A stretch of 49,378 nt of DNA from Actinomycetes bacterium (GTDB lineage Bacteria > Actinomycetota > Acidimicrobiia > Acidimicrobiales > Bog-793). Below, one piece after another: positions 25,015 through 32,835 of the stretch (position 1 is its first letter; each line of letters begins with the position of its first letter). The stretch lies in the NCBI GenBank assembly GCA_021809425.1, contig JAKBAA010000014.1:1-49378 (forward strand), given 5' to 3'. Made by a program: the position numbers and the translations under genes. The notes under the pieces are model-generated. The model made no database searches, was not told where the DNA came from, and saw only the letters and a program-made list of their open reading frames with translations.

Positions 25015-25824
25015 CTAGAGGATCGTGAACGTCCGCTGCGCACGCCCCGCGCCGCAGACGACGGTCGCCGTCGCTTCTCCGGGATCGGTGTTGCCACCGA
25101 TCCGCCACGTCCATGCGACAACACCCTGCGCATCTGCCGTCGCCGCCCCAAGGCCGGACGCGGTGCTCCCACGCCCGCTCGGCAGCACGACGGTCAGGTT
25201 GCAGGTGTCGCGCGCTCGAGCCGAACGTGCCGTGAGCGACACCGTCGAGCCAGGTGCGACGCTCGGGGGAATGGAGGTGATGGCGACACCGGTCGTGTCC
25301 CCTGTGGTCGTCGTCGGGAGCGTCGTGGTGGTTGCGGTGACGATCCTCCCGACCGGCCACGTCCCGAGGAACCGGTGGTACGCGGTGACCCAATCCCTCG
25401 AGATCATCCGCTGGGCGACGACCAGAGCGACACGCCGCGCGCAGACCTGTGCGTGAAGCCGGTTCTCGAGCCTGTCCTTGCTGTTCGCGTAGCCGGGAGG
25501 ATGATCATTCGGCTCGGGCCACAGGTTCTTGATCGAATTGCTCCCTCCGAGCTCGAGGGGGACGACGTGGTCGATCTCGTACTGGCCCGAGGCGCGGTGC
25601 ACAATGGCGTACTCGGCGTAGGTGCGCTGCTCCTGAGCTTCGGTCACATGGCGTGCCAGCGCCGCGTATCCGCTCCGACAGATTGCCGCGACCCCGACGT
25701 CGAAGACGGCGCCTGGGCTGATGCGCAGGTCGTTGAGGGCGTAGCCGTGGTCGTACCGGTAGCGTGCGCTCGCGCTTTCGGATCGCAACGACGAATCATG
25801 CGGATCGTCGCAAGCGTCTGGCAA
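25015..25824 (-). CDS. HNH endonuclease with C-terminal Ig-like domain, no visible signal peptide
   Basis: This 269-residue ORF has an HNH nuclease core: EIDHVVPLELGGSNSIKNLWPEP (about residues 83-105), then KDRLENRLHAQVC, with GAVFDVGVAAICRSGYAALARHV before it. A Thr-rich linker (TTTTLPTTTTGDTT) leads to a beta-rich Ig-like domain (about 178-269) with a cysteine pair (DTCNLTVV and VVCGAG). The Thr linker plus Ig-like tail is an extracellular style of architecture, yet the available starts (ATG 25824) give a charged N-terminus and no signal peptide. The 5' end lies 80 bases from a decayed transposase end, so loss of the original signal sequence is possible. Function as a DNase is inferred from the motif only. 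Confidence 0.75.
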   Translation of the reverse strand: MPDACDDPHDSSLRSESASARYRYDHGYALNDLRISPGAVFDVGVAAICRSGYAALARHVTEAQEQRTYAEYAIVHRASGQYEIDHVVPLELGGSNSIKNLWPEPNDHPPGYANSKDRLENRLHAQVCARRVALVVAQRMISRDWVTAYHRFLGTWPVGRIVTATTTTLPTTTTGDTTGVAITSIPPSVAPGSTVSLTARSARARDTCNLTVVLPSGRGSTASGLGAATADAQGVVAWTWRIGGNTDPGEATATVVCGAGRAQRTFTIL

Positions 25825-25906
25825 GAGTCGGATGCCTCGAAGCCCACGCCGCAGAGGTGGACGCCGCCGGGCACCGGCTCGTCGTCAGGAACGGCTATGC
25901 GTGGCC

Positions 25907-26029
25907 GTCAAGGCCTCCGGACGCATCCGCCGCTTCATGCGAAGAGGCAACGAGGCCGCCGCCTTTGAGTGGAGGGTCATCTGCGGGACCCACAACCTCT
26001 TGAAGCTCTACCGGCGCGCGATCGGTGAC
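25907..26029 (+). pseudogene. C-terminal remnant of an IS1182/DUF772-type transposase
   Basis: A stretch in the plus frame reads VKASGRIRRFMRRGNEAAAF followed by EWRVICGTHNLLKLYRRAI. The closing pattern (GR-IRRF-RRG-EA-EW-CTHNLLKL-RR) is the characteristic C-terminal end of IS1182-type transposases. No upstream catalytic DDE region is visible in any frame, and no terminal inverted repeats were found by eye, so this is a decayed fragment. The rest of the 25825-26171 gap holds only this remnant and the ssrA terminator. Confidence 0.6.
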
Positions 26030-26120
26030 GGCTCGGCAGCCCCCTACAGCCGGATGGCCTCCGGGTGCCGGCCGGCTGCGACGCCGGCATTCCGGGCGCC
26101 AAACGCGGCCCGAACGCGCC

Positions 26121-26151
26121 ACCGGTGCCCTCCCATCAGGGGGACACCGGT
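26121..26151 (-). terminator. ssrA terminator hairpin
   Basis: About 20 bases downstream of the tmRNA 3' end, ACCGGTG pairs perfectly with CACCGGT (7 bp), extended inward after a 3-base bulge by TCCC/GGGA around a 6-base loop. There is no clear T-run. Position and stem strength support termination of the ssrA transcript. Confidence 0.5.
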
Positions 26152-26171
26152 TGGCTTCTCGTTACATCAAG

Positions 26172-26521
26172 TGGAGGTGGCGGGAATCGAACCCGCGTCC
26201 TTCAGCTTCTCGATGGGACTTCTCCGAGCGCAGCCGGCGGAAGGATCTCGGGTCCCGCCTCGCCACCGGCGTCGGCGCGGGACCCCAGCCAGCTGAGATT
26301 TCCCCTGTCAGCGCGCTGGCGTCATCGACAAGGTAAGCCCCACTAGATGTCGCCCGTGATCGGCCCGTGGGGCTGGGGCCGGACGAACGTTGCTGCTAGT
26401 TAGGCAGCAAGCGCGAGCTGAGGCTCGGCGTTTGTATTGGTTTCCGGCTCTTTAACGTGGTTCCGGAGACCACGGCTCGCTTCTCCCACCTCGACGACCG
26501 AAGTCGAAGCCAATCACCCCC
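26172..26521 (-). ncRNA. ssrA: transfer-messenger RNA (tmRNA)
   Basis: This 350-base one-piece tmRNA rescues stalled ribosomes together with SmpB. The 5' end (GGGGGTGATTGGCTTCGACTTCGG) and the 3' T arm with acceptor strand (GCGGGTTCGATTCCCGC then CACCTCC) are diagnostic. The first seven bases pair with CACCTCC with one G-U. The discriminator is A and CCA is not encoded, so it must be added after processing. The tag frame on the minus strand reads N-T-N-A-E-P-Q-L-A-L-A-A followed by TAA (26438 down to 26400), ending in the canonical ALAA degradation signal. The codon just before (26441-26439) is ACC, so the resume codon is not an obvious alanine. smpB lies 82 bases upstream on the same strand. 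Confidence 0.96.
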
Positions 26522-26545
26522 GAGCGTGCTGCCGGGCGAGCCCGG

Positions 26546-26564
26546 GGACGGCGGGTTGCCGTCC
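26546..26564 (-). terminator. hairpin between smpB and ssrA
   Basis: A perfect 7-bp inverted repeat (GGACGGC / GCCGTCC) with a 5-base loop lies in the 82-base gap between the smpB stop and the tmRNA 5' end. There is no T-run. It may end the smpB transcript or mark a processing site; the sequence does not decide. Confidence 0.35.
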
Positions 26565-26603
26565 ACTGCCATGGTACCGCCGGCGGGAGGGCCCTTCGAC
26601 GGT

Positions 26604-27128
26604 TCAGCCGCGGCGGGCGGCCCGCATCTCCCGTTCGGCGTCACGGGTGGCGTCACGCTCGGCGAGGACGCGGCGCTTGTCGTAGAGGCGCCGTCCCCGG
26701 GCGAGGGCCAGCTCGAGCTTGGCTCGGCCGTCCTTGAAGTAGAGGGAGAGCGGGACAAGGGTGAGCGACTGCTGAGCGACGCGTCCGGCCAGCTCGTCGA
26801 TCTCGTGGCGGTGGAGCAGGAGCTTGCGCGGGCGGTCCGGATCGACCCATCCGAACCCGGTCGAGTACTCGTAGGGGGCCACGTGCGTCCCGAGCAGCCA
26901 GATCTGGCCACCGTCGACGCGGGCGTAGGCGTCGTGGAGCTGGACGTGGCCGGCGCGAAGCGACTTGACCTCGGAGCCGCGCAGCTCGATGCCGCACTCG
27001 AAGGTGTCCAGGATGTCGTACTCGTGGCGGGCCCGCCGGTTGCGGGCGACGGTGCGGATGCCGTCGGAGGGCTCCTGGCGGTGCTTGCCGCCACCGGGGC
27101 TGCGACGGGCGGCGGGCTTCGACGGCAC
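26604..27128 (-). CDS. smpB: SsrA-binding protein SmpB
   Basis: This protein of about 174 residues binds the tRNA-like part of tmRNA and delivers it to stalled ribosomes. After a basic N-terminal extension the family core is complete: VARNRRARHEYDILDTFECGIELRGSEVKSLR, the VQLHDAYARVDGGQIWLLG strand, the HVAPYEYSTGF loop, RKLLLHRHEID, and the tail YDKRRVLAERDATRDAEREMR. GTG 27128 is taken as start because it is the only start-like codon close to the conserved region; the longer ORF to 28280 is antisense to other genes. The extension (about 30 residues, Arg/Gly/Ser-rich) is longer than in many relatives. It is adjacent to ssrA and divergent from mec (27-base gap). Confidence 0.95.
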   Translation of the reverse strand: MPSKPAARRSPGGGKHRQEPSDGIRTVARNRRARHEYDILDTFECGIELRGSEVKSLRAGHVQLHDAYARVDGGQIWLLGTHVAPYEYSTGFGWVDPDRPRKLLLHRHEIDELAGRVAQQSLTLVPLSLYFKDGRAKLELALARGRRLYDKRRVLAERDATRDAEREMRAARRG

Positions 27129-27155
27129 GGGGGGAAACGGTAGCCTCCTGGGGCG

Positions 27156-27641
27156 ATGGATCCTTCGAGCGGGGCCGCGCCGGGCGGGTCGGCGGGCGGG
27201 TCGCCCGGGCTGCGGATCGACGGGGCGACCCTCGCGACGATGGTCGCCCACTGTCTCGGGGCATACCCGGAGGAGGGCTGCGGCCTGCTCGTCGGGCCGG
27301 AGGGGAGCGGGCGGGTCGTGCGGTGCGTGCCGACCGACAACGTGGCCCACTCGGCAGCCCTGTACACCGTGGAGCCGCGGGCCCACCTGCGGGCCGATCG
27401 GGCCGCCGAGGCCGACGGGCTGGCGGTGGTGGGCGTGTTCCACTCCCACACCCACACCGACCCGTACCCGTCGCCGACCGACGTCGCCCAAGCGCCCGAC
27501 CCGGGGTGGCACTACGTGCTGGTGTCGCTCCGCCACGAGCTGGCGTCGGTGCGGTCCTACCGGATCGTAGACGGGCGGGTCGAGGAGGAGGACGTGACGG
27601 TCCTGCCGGACGGCTCGGGCGGGTCGCCCGGTAGTATCTGA
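27156..27641 (+). CDS. mec: JAMM/MPN metalloprotease acting on the CysO sulfur carrier
   Basis: This 161-residue cytosolic zinc protease has the JAMM motif: glutamates at 39-40 (YPEEGCGLL), HSH at 96-98, and the HxHx7SxxD spacing completed by S106 and D109. In Mycobacterium the homologue (Mec+) cleaves cysteine from CysO-cysteine during CysM-dependent cysteine synthesis. The next genes here are cysO and cysM in the same order, which strongly supports this role. ATG 27156 is the start; it lies 27 bases from the divergent smpB start. The N-terminal 20 residues are Gly/Pro/Ser-rich and probably disordered. Confidence 0.92.
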   Translation: MDPSSGAAPGGSAGGSPGLRIDGATLATMVAHCLGAYPEEGCGLLVGPEGSGRVVRCVPTDNVAHSAALYTVEPRAHLRADRAAEADGLAVVGVFHSHTHTDPYPSPTDVAQAPDPGWHYVLVSLRHELASVRSYRIVDGRVEEEDVTVLPDGSGGSPGSI

Positions 27642-27698
27642 CCCCACAGGTCGACATTCGACCGCCGCCGTCAGGGCGACGACCGAGCTGGAGGAGCC

Positions 27699-27980
27699 GT
27701 GCCCGTCGAAGTCCGCCTCCCCACCCTTCTCCGACCGGCAGCCGGTGGCCAGGCCACGCTGTCGGTCGAGGGTGCCACGGTACGCGAGGTGCTCGAGTCG
27801 ATGGGCGCTGCCCACCCGGAGCTGTCCAGCCAGCTGCTCACCGACGACGGCGCCCTGCACCGGTTCGTCAACGTGTACGTGGACGACGACGACGTTCGAT
27901 ACCTGGACGGGCTCGACACGAAGCTCCCCGGCGACGCCGTCGTGTCGATCCTCCCGGCCGTCGCCGGCGGCGCCCGGTAG
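27699..27980 (+). CDS. cysO: ubiquitin-like sulfur carrier protein CysO
   Basis: This 93-residue ThiS/MoaD-family beta-grasp protein carries sulfur as a C-terminal thiocarboxylate for cysteine synthesis. It starts with VEVRLPTLLRP (GTG 27699, preceded by GGAGG). Typical elements follow: ATVREVLESM helix, VNVYVDDDDVRYLDGLDTKL, and the GDAVVSILPAVAGG terminus. The protein does not end at Gly-Gly but has two more residues (Ala-Arg), so a C-terminal trim would be needed before activation. It sits between mec and cysM (57 and 7 bases). Confidence 0.93.
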   Translation: MPVEVRLPTLLRPAAGGQATLSVEGATVREVLESMGAAHPELSSQLLTDDGALHRFVNVYVDDDDVRYLDGLDTKLPGDAVVSILPAVAGGAR

Positions 27981-27987
27981 GGGAGCG

Positions 27988-28938
27988 GTGCCGGTGCGGG
28001 CCGCGACCGCCCTTGACCTGATCGGGAACACGCCGCTCGTCGACGTCTCGGCGCTCAGCCCCAACCGGTCGGTGCGCATCCTCGTCAAGCTCGAGGGGGC
28101 CAATCCGGGGGGGTCGGTCAAGGACCGGGTGGCCCGCTCGCTCGTGGAGGACGCCGAGCGCCGAGGGGTGCTCGGTCCGGGAGCGACCCTGCTGGAGCCG
28201 TCGTCGGGCAACACCGGGATCGGCCTGGCCCTCGTGTGCCGGGTGAAGGGGTACCGGCTGAAGGTGGTGCTGCCGGCCAACGTGTCGGTCGAGCGCCGGC
28301 AGCTTCTCGGCGTGTGGGGTGCCGAGGTGATCGAGTCGCCCGGATCGGAGGGGTCGAACGGCGCCGTCCGCCTTGCCCGCCGCCTGGCCGGTGAGCACCC
28401 GGAGTGGGTGTTCCTCTACCAGTACGCCAACCCGGCCAACCCGCAGGCGCACTACGAGGGGACCGGGCCGGAGATCTACCGGGACTGCCCTGAGGTGACC
28501 CACTTCGTGGCCGGGCTCGGCACGAGCGGCACGCTGCTCGGCGTCGGCCGGTACCTGAAGGAGCAGCGTCCGGAGATCCAGGTCTGGGCGGTCGAGCCGC
28601 CGTCGGGGGAGATGGTCGACGGGCTGCGCAACCTGGACGACGGGTACATCCCGCCGATCTTCACCGACCTCGGCGGCGAGAAGCTGCTCGACCGGAAGAC
28701 CGTGGTCGGGCCGCGCGCCTCGATCGAGTGGACGCGGCGCCTCGCCGACGTCGGGGTGTTCGCCGGCATCTCGACCGGCGCCGCCCTCGCCGGGGCCGTG
28801 CGCTGCGCCGGCCTGATCGACCAGGGGACGGTCGTGGTGCTGTCGCCGGACGGGGGCTGGAAGTACCTGTCCACCGCCGCCTGGACCGACGACCTCGACG
28901 CCGTCGCCGAGCGGGCGACGCGGGAGATCTACTTCTAG
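27988..28938 (+). CDS. cysM: CysO-dependent O-phosphoserine sulfhydrylase / cysteine synthase
   Basis: This PLP enzyme of about 316 residues builds cysteine on the CysO carrier, from O-phosphoserine in the mycobacterial homologue. The PLP lysine is in GGSVKDRVA (K45), the substrate loop is SSGNTG (72-77), and GLGTSGTLLG binds the phosphate of PLP. The C-terminus (GGWKYLSTAAW) matches CysM-type enzymes. GTG 27988 with GGGAG just upstream is preferred; a GTG at 27994 is equally in frame. It lies 7 bases after cysO, as in the Mycobacterium mec-cysO-cysM operon. The CysO partnership is inferred from this order. Confidence 0.93.
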   Translation: MPVRAATALDLIGNTPLVDVSALSPNRSVRILVKLEGANPGGSVKDRVARSLVEDAERRGVLGPGATLLEPSSGNTGIGLALVCRVKGYRLKVVLPANVSVERRQLLGVWGAEVIESPGSEGSNGAVRLARRLAGEHPEWVFLYQYANPANPQAHYEGTGPEIYRDCPEVTHFVAGLGTSGTLLGVGRYLKEQRPEIQVWAVEPPSGEMVDGLRNLDDGYIPPIFTDLGGEKLLDRKTVVGPRASIEWTRRLADVGVFAGISTGAALAGAVRCAGLIDQGTVVVLSPDGGWKYLSTAAWTDDLDAVAERATREIYF

Positions 28939-28956
28939 GCATAGGCTCCACCGCCC

Positions 28957-29793
28957 GTGGACGACCGGCCGATCGGGGTGTTCGACAGCGGGTTCGGTGG
29001 CCTCACCATCGTGCGCGCCCTGATCGACCTGCTCCCGGCGGAGCGGCTCGTCTACGTCGGCGACACCGCCCGCTACCCGTACGGGCCCCGCCGCCCTGAC
29101 GAGGTGATCGGCTTCAGCCAGGAGATCGCCGCCTATCTCGTGGGCGAGGCCGACGTGAAGATGGTGGTCGTCGCCTGCAACACGGCCGCCTCGGTCTCCC
29201 TGGAGCGCCTGCGGGACCGCCTCGACGTGCCCGTCGTCGGCGTCGTCGAGCCCGGGCTGCGGGCGGCGGCCGCCGCCACCCGATCGGGGCGGGTCGGGGT
29301 GATCGGGACCGTCGGCACCATCGCCTCGGGGGCGCACCAGCGGGCCACCGCCGAGCGGCGCCTGCCGGTCACGCTGACCTGCGCCGCCTGCCCCGGCTTC
29401 GTCGAGTTCGTGGAGCGCGGCGAGACGGACTCGGACCAGGTGCACGTGCTCGCCGAGCGGCTGCTGGCGCCGGTGCGCGACGCCGACGTCGACGTGCTGC
29501 TGCTCGCCTGCACCCACTACGGGTACCTGGCCCGGACGCTCGCCGACGTGATGGGCCGGGAGGTCGTCCTCGTCTCGTCGGCCGAGGAGACGGCCTTCGA
29601 CGTGGCCGCCATCCTCGCCGCGACCGGGCTCGGCCGCGCACGGGGGGCGGCGGCCCCGGCCCACCGGTTCCTCTCCTCGGGCGACCCCGGCTGGTTCGCC
29701 GAGATGGGCGGCCGCCTGCTCGGGCCCGAGCTCGCCACCGCCGAGCAGTTCCCGATCGGCGACGGGTCGGCGGGCGCGTCCCCGGCCCGTTAG
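28957..29793 (+). CDS. murI: glutamate racemase
   Basis: This 278-residue cytosolic enzyme interconverts L- and D-glutamate, supplying D-glutamate for peptidoglycan. The start [12 protein letters not shown], the DTARYPYG loop, and the two catalytic cysteines in VACNTA (C74) and LACTHYG (C185) are present, with EPG at 98-100. The residue after CTHY is Gly where Pro is usual. GTG 28957 starts directly before the first strand, 18 bases after cysM. The gene order cysM-murI-rph-rdgB is the same as in Mycobacterium apart from intervening genes absent here. Confidence 0.94.
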   Translation: MDDRPIGVFDSGFGGLTIVRALIDLLPAERLVYVGDTARYPYGPRRPDEVIGFSQEIAAYLVGEADVKMVVVACNTAASVSLERLRDRLDVPVVGVVEPGLRAAAAATRSGRVGVIGTVGTIASGAHQRATAERRLPVTLTCAACPGFVEFVERGETDSDQVHVLAERLLAPVRDADVDVLLLACTHYGYLARTLADVMGREVVLVSSAEETAFDVAAILAATGLGRARGAAAPAHRFLSSGDPGWFAEMGGRLLGPELATAEQFPIGDGSAGASPAR

Positions 29794-29821
29794 GTTCTGG
29801 CGAGCCCACGGAAGGAGCCCG

Positions 29822-30607
29822 ATGCCCCCGACCCCCGACGCCGACGCCGCAGCAGCTGGTACGACCGGCCCCCGCCACGACGGCCGTCAGCCGGACGCGC
29901 TGCGCCCGGTGAGCTTCGTGCGCGACTTCACCGTGCTCGCGCCCGGCTCGGTGCTCGTGTCGATGGGAAGGACGCGCGTCCTGTGCACTGCCTCCATCGA
30001 GGCGGACGTGCCACGCTGGCTGCGCGGGACCGGGCGCGGGTGGGTGACCGCCGAGTACTCCCTGCTCCCCGGGGCCTCCGCCGAGCGCGTCGCCCGGGAG
30101 GCGGCACGGGGCCGCCAGTCAGGGCGGACCCAGGAGATCCAGCGCCTCATCGGCCGGTCGCTGCGGGCCGTGTGTGACCTGCCGGCGCTCGGGGAGCGCC
30201 AGGTCGTGCTCGACTGCGACGTGCTCCAGGCAGACGGCGGGACGCGCACGGCGTCGATCACGGGTGCCTACGTGGCGCTCCACGACGCCCTGGAGCGGCT
30301 GGTCCTCGCCGGCTCGCTCCCGGCCAACCCGCTGCGTGAGGCCGTCGCGGCCGTGTCGGTCGGCATCGTCGACGGGGTACCGCTGCTCGACCTCGACTAC
30401 GTGGAGGACGCAGCTGCCCAGGTGGACATGAACGTCGTCATGACCGCTGCCGGACGCTTCGTCGAGGTGCAGGGAACGGCCGAGCGCCTCGCCTTCTCGC
30501 GCGACGAGCTCGACGCCCTGCTGGTGCTCGCCGAGCGCGGCATCGCCACCCTGCTCACCGCCCAGGCCGGCGTCCTCGCCACCCCGCCCGCACCGCGGGG
30601 CAGTTGA
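29822..30607 (+). CDS. rph: ribonuclease PH
   Basis: This 261-residue phosphorolytic 3'-5' exoribonuclease trims tRNA 3' ends. The core motifs are intact: [82 protein letters not shown] and [23 protein letters not shown] 29822 follows a strong AAGGAG site. It is 28 bases downstream of murI and its stop abuts the start of rdgB. The N-terminal 24 residues are variable and probably disordered. Confidence 0.96.
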   Translation: MPPTPDADAAAAGTTGPRHDGRQPDALRPVSFVRDFTVLAPGSVLVSMGRTRVLCTASIEADVPRWLRGTGRGWVTAEYSLLPGASAERVAREAARGRQSGRTQEIQRLIGRSLRAVCDLPALGERQVVLDCDVLQADGGTRTASITGAYVALHDALERLVLAGSLPANPLREAVAAVSVGIVDGVPLLDLDYVEDAAAQVDMNVVMTAAGRFVEVQGTAERLAFSRDELDALLVLAERGIATLLTAQAGVLATPPAPRGS

Positions 30608-31288
30608 GTGCCCCCGTTGCGCCTCGTCGTGGCCTCCGCCAACCCGGACAAGGCGGCCGAGATCGCCGAGATCCTCGACGCCGCCCTCCCGGGGCGCATC
30701 GAGCTCGTCGCCCGCCCGGGCAGCGTCCCCGAGGTGGAGGAGACGGGGGCGACCTTCGAGATGAACGCCCGGCTGAAGGCCGAGGCGCTCTGCGCCGCCA
30801 CCGGGCTGGCGGCGGTCGCCGACGACAGCGGCCTCGAGGTCGACGCCCTCGGCGGCGCCCCCGGGATCGTCTCGGCGCGCTACGCCGGCCCGGCAGCCAC
30901 CTACGCCGACAACGTGGCCCGGGTGCTCGGCGAGCTCGCCGGCGTGACCGACCGTGGCGCCCGCTTCCGGACGGTCGCCCTCGTCACCTTCCCCGACGGC
31001 CGCGAGCTCGTCGCCGACGGCCGTTGCGAGGGCCGCATCGCCGAGGCGCCTCGCGGCGACGGCGGCTTCGGCTACGACCCGGTCTTCGTCGCCGACGACG
31101 CCGGCGGTCGCACCTTCGCCGAGCTCTCGCCCCCGGACAAGCACGCCCGCTCCGCCCGTGGTCGGGCCTTCCGTGCCCTCGCCGGGCTCCTGGACCGCCT
31201 GCTCGACGCCGACGCCGCCGACCGGGCGGCCCCGGCGGCCCCGGCTGGCCGCCCGGCGGGGGGCGGGGACCGGGACGGGGAGCAGTGA
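30608..31288 (+). CDS. rdgB: XTP/dITP diphosphatase (RdgB/HAM1 family)
   Basis: This 226-residue house-cleaning enzyme hydrolyses non-canonical purine triphosphates (dITP, XTP) to keep them out of DNA and RNA. Motifs: LRLVVASANPDKAAEI (SxNxxK substrate motif), FEMNARLKAEAL, VADDSGLEVDALGGAPGIVSARYAG, GGFGYDPVF and LSPPDKHARSARG(R)AF. The C-terminal 25 residues are an Ala/Gly/Asp-rich tail. GTG 30608 follows the rph stop directly, so the two are translationally coupled. Confidence 0.95.
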   Translation: MPPLRLVVASANPDKAAEIAEILDAALPGRIELVARPGSVPEVEETGATFEMNARLKAEALCAATGLAAVADDSGLEVDALGGAPGIVSARYAGPAATYADNVARVLGELAGVTDRGARFRTVALVTFPDGRELVADGRCEGRIAEAPRGDGGFGYDPVFVADDAGGRTFAELSPPDKHARSARGRAFRALAGLLDRLLDADAADRAAPAAPAGRPAGGGDRDGEQ

Positions 31289-31361
31289 TACACCCTTCGG
31301 GCACCATGACCGGGACGGTGATCGGCGGGATGGTCCCGCCCCGGCCAAGGAGGCTCCGGCG

Positions 31362-31565
31362 ATGGCGACAGATGCCCTCACGATCAGCTGTGGCGAGTGT
31401 GCCCTCGAGGGGACAAGCGCCTGCGGGGATTGCGTGGTCAGCTTCCTGCTCGAGCGCGACCCGGAGGAGGCGGTCGTCATCGACGCCGCCGAGGCACGCG
31501 CCGTTCGTCTGCTGCAGCGGGCCGGACTCGTGCCCGAGCTGCGCCACGCCCGCCGGGTCGGCTGA
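31362..31565 (+). CDS. 67-residue four-cysteine protein, function unknown
   Basis: This small ORF starts at ATG 31362 behind an AAGGAGG ribosome site (31347-31353). It carries CGEC near residue 10 and CGDC near residue 21, i.e. two CxxC knuckles 11 residues apart, followed by a helical region (FLLERDPEEAVVIDAAEARAVRLLQRAGLVPELRHARR). The cysteine pattern suggests a zinc or iron-sulfur site, but I know no function. It is between rdgB and the mannosyltransferase gene on the same strand. Confidence 0.75.
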   Translation: MATDALTISCGECALEGTSACGDCVVSFLLERDPEEAVVIDAAEARAVRLLQRAGLVPELRHARRVG

Positions 31566-31592
31566 GGGTCGGCCCGGCCGCGGGGTCGGCCG

Positions 31593-32720
31593 GTGAGCCA
31601 CCTGCTGGTCACGAACGACTACCCGCCCAAGCTCGGAGGGATCCAGACCTATCTGTGGGAGCTGTGGCGGCGCCTGCCCCCCGGAGCGGCGCACGTCGTG
31701 GCTCTCGACCATCCCGGGGCGGCGTCCTTCGACGCAGCGGCGCCGCACGAGATCGTGCGGGTTCCCGGGCGCATGCTGCTCCCGACGCCGTCGCTGGCGG
31801 CGCGGGTACGGGCGCTCGCGGTGGCACGCGGTGCCGGGCTCGTGGTGCTGGACCCGGCGCTTCCGCTCGGCCTGCTCGGACCGCAGCTGGGTCTGCCGTA
31901 CGCCGTGGTGCTGCACGGCGCCGAGGTGACGGTACCGGCCCGGCTACCGGGGACGGCAGCAGCGCTGCGCCGGGTGCTCGGCGGCGCGCGGCTCCTCGTG
32001 GCGGCTGGTCGGTACCCCGCGGGCGAGGCGCGCCGGCTGCTCGGCGGCTCGACGCCACCGATCGTGGAGGTGCCGCCCGGGGCCGACCTCGAGCGGTTCC
32101 GGCCACTGTCGGCCGACGAGCGGGCCGCTGCCCGGCGCCGGTTCGACCTGCCGGCGACGGCACCGCTCGTCGTGTCGGTGAGCCGGCTCGTGCCACGCAA
32201 GGGGATGGACGTCCTGCTGGAGGCCGCCGCCGCCCTCGCACCGTCGCACCCGGGGCTCGTGGTCGTGGTCGGCGGCGAGGGGCGGGACCGGGCGCGCCTC
32301 GAGCGGCTGGCCGGGCGCTGCGGGGCGCCGGTCCGCTTCCTCGGCCGCGTCGAGGAGGCGGACCTGCCGGGGCTCGTCGGGTGCGCCGACGTGGCGGCGA
32401 TGATCTGCCGGGACCGCTGGCTGGGGCTCGAGCAGGAGGGTTTCGGCATCGTCTTCCTCGAGGCGGCCGCCGCCGGGGTCGCCACGCTGGCCGGCCGGAG
32501 CGGCGGGAGCGAGGACGCCGTGGTCGACGAGGTGACGGGGCTCGTGGCCGACCGGCCGGGCGACGTCAAGGTGGTGACCGAGGCCCTCGGTCGGCTGCTC
32601 GGGGACGGCGCCCTGCGCGCCCGGCTCGCCGGCGCCGCCCGGGAGCGTGCCGCCGGCGCGCTCGCCTACGACCGGCTCGCCGGGGTGCTCGCCGGGGCGC
32701 TGGCCGAGGCGGGCGGGTGA
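31593..32720 (+). CDS. GT4 glycosyltransferase, PimB-like mannosyltransferase
   Basis: This 375-residue GT-B fold enzyme opens with LLVTNDYPPKLGGIQTYLWEL, the actinobacterial PimB signature. HGAEVTVPARLPG, VPPGADLERFRPL, VSVSRLVPRKGMDVLLEA and the donor site EQEGFGIVFLEAAAAGVATLAGRSGG follow. Mycobacterial PimB' transfers mannose from GDP-mannose to phosphatidylinositol mannoside at the cytosolic face of the membrane; that role here is inference from similarity. GTG 31593 follows the Cys4 protein by 27 bases. Confidence 0.88.
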   Translation: MSHLLVTNDYPPKLGGIQTYLWELWRRLPPGAAHVVALDHPGAASFDAAAPHEIVRVPGRMLLPTPSLAARVRALAVARGAGLVVLDPALPLGLLGPQLGLPYAVVLHGAEVTVPARLPGTAAALRRVLGGARLLVAAGRYPAGEARRLLGGSTPPIVEVPPGADLERFRPLSADERAAARRRFDLPATAPLVVSVSRLVPRKGMDVLLEAAAALAPSHPGLVVVVGGEGRDRARLERLAGRCGAPVRFLGRVEEADLPGLVGCADVAAMICRDRWLGLEQEGFGIVFLEAAAAGVATLAGRSGGSEDAVVDEVTGLVADRPGDVKVVTEALGRLLGDGALRARLAGAARERAAGALAYDRLAGVLAGALAEAGG

Positions 32721-32835
32721 CCGCGGCCGGGAGCGGCCCATGGGCCCGCATCGCGCGCGAGGCGCCGTCCGGGGTGCTACACCTCATGGCGGGTGGGCGC
32801 CAGCCGGGGCCCCCAGGCGGGAGGAGGGAGCGGTC

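Noticed and set aside
24734-25393. In-frame N-terminal extension of the DUF1906-like gene
   Set aside because: The extension overlaps the HNH gene and the true start at 24733 is followed by a clean signal peptide.
27868-29664. Minus-strand frame of 598 residues opposite cysM and murI
   Set aside because: It is antisense to two well-defined enzymes in a conserved operon.
32721-32835. Possible small ORF between the PimB-like and SRPBCC genes
   Set aside because: No start with a ribosome site and no conserved-looking peptide; it is probably just leader sequence.
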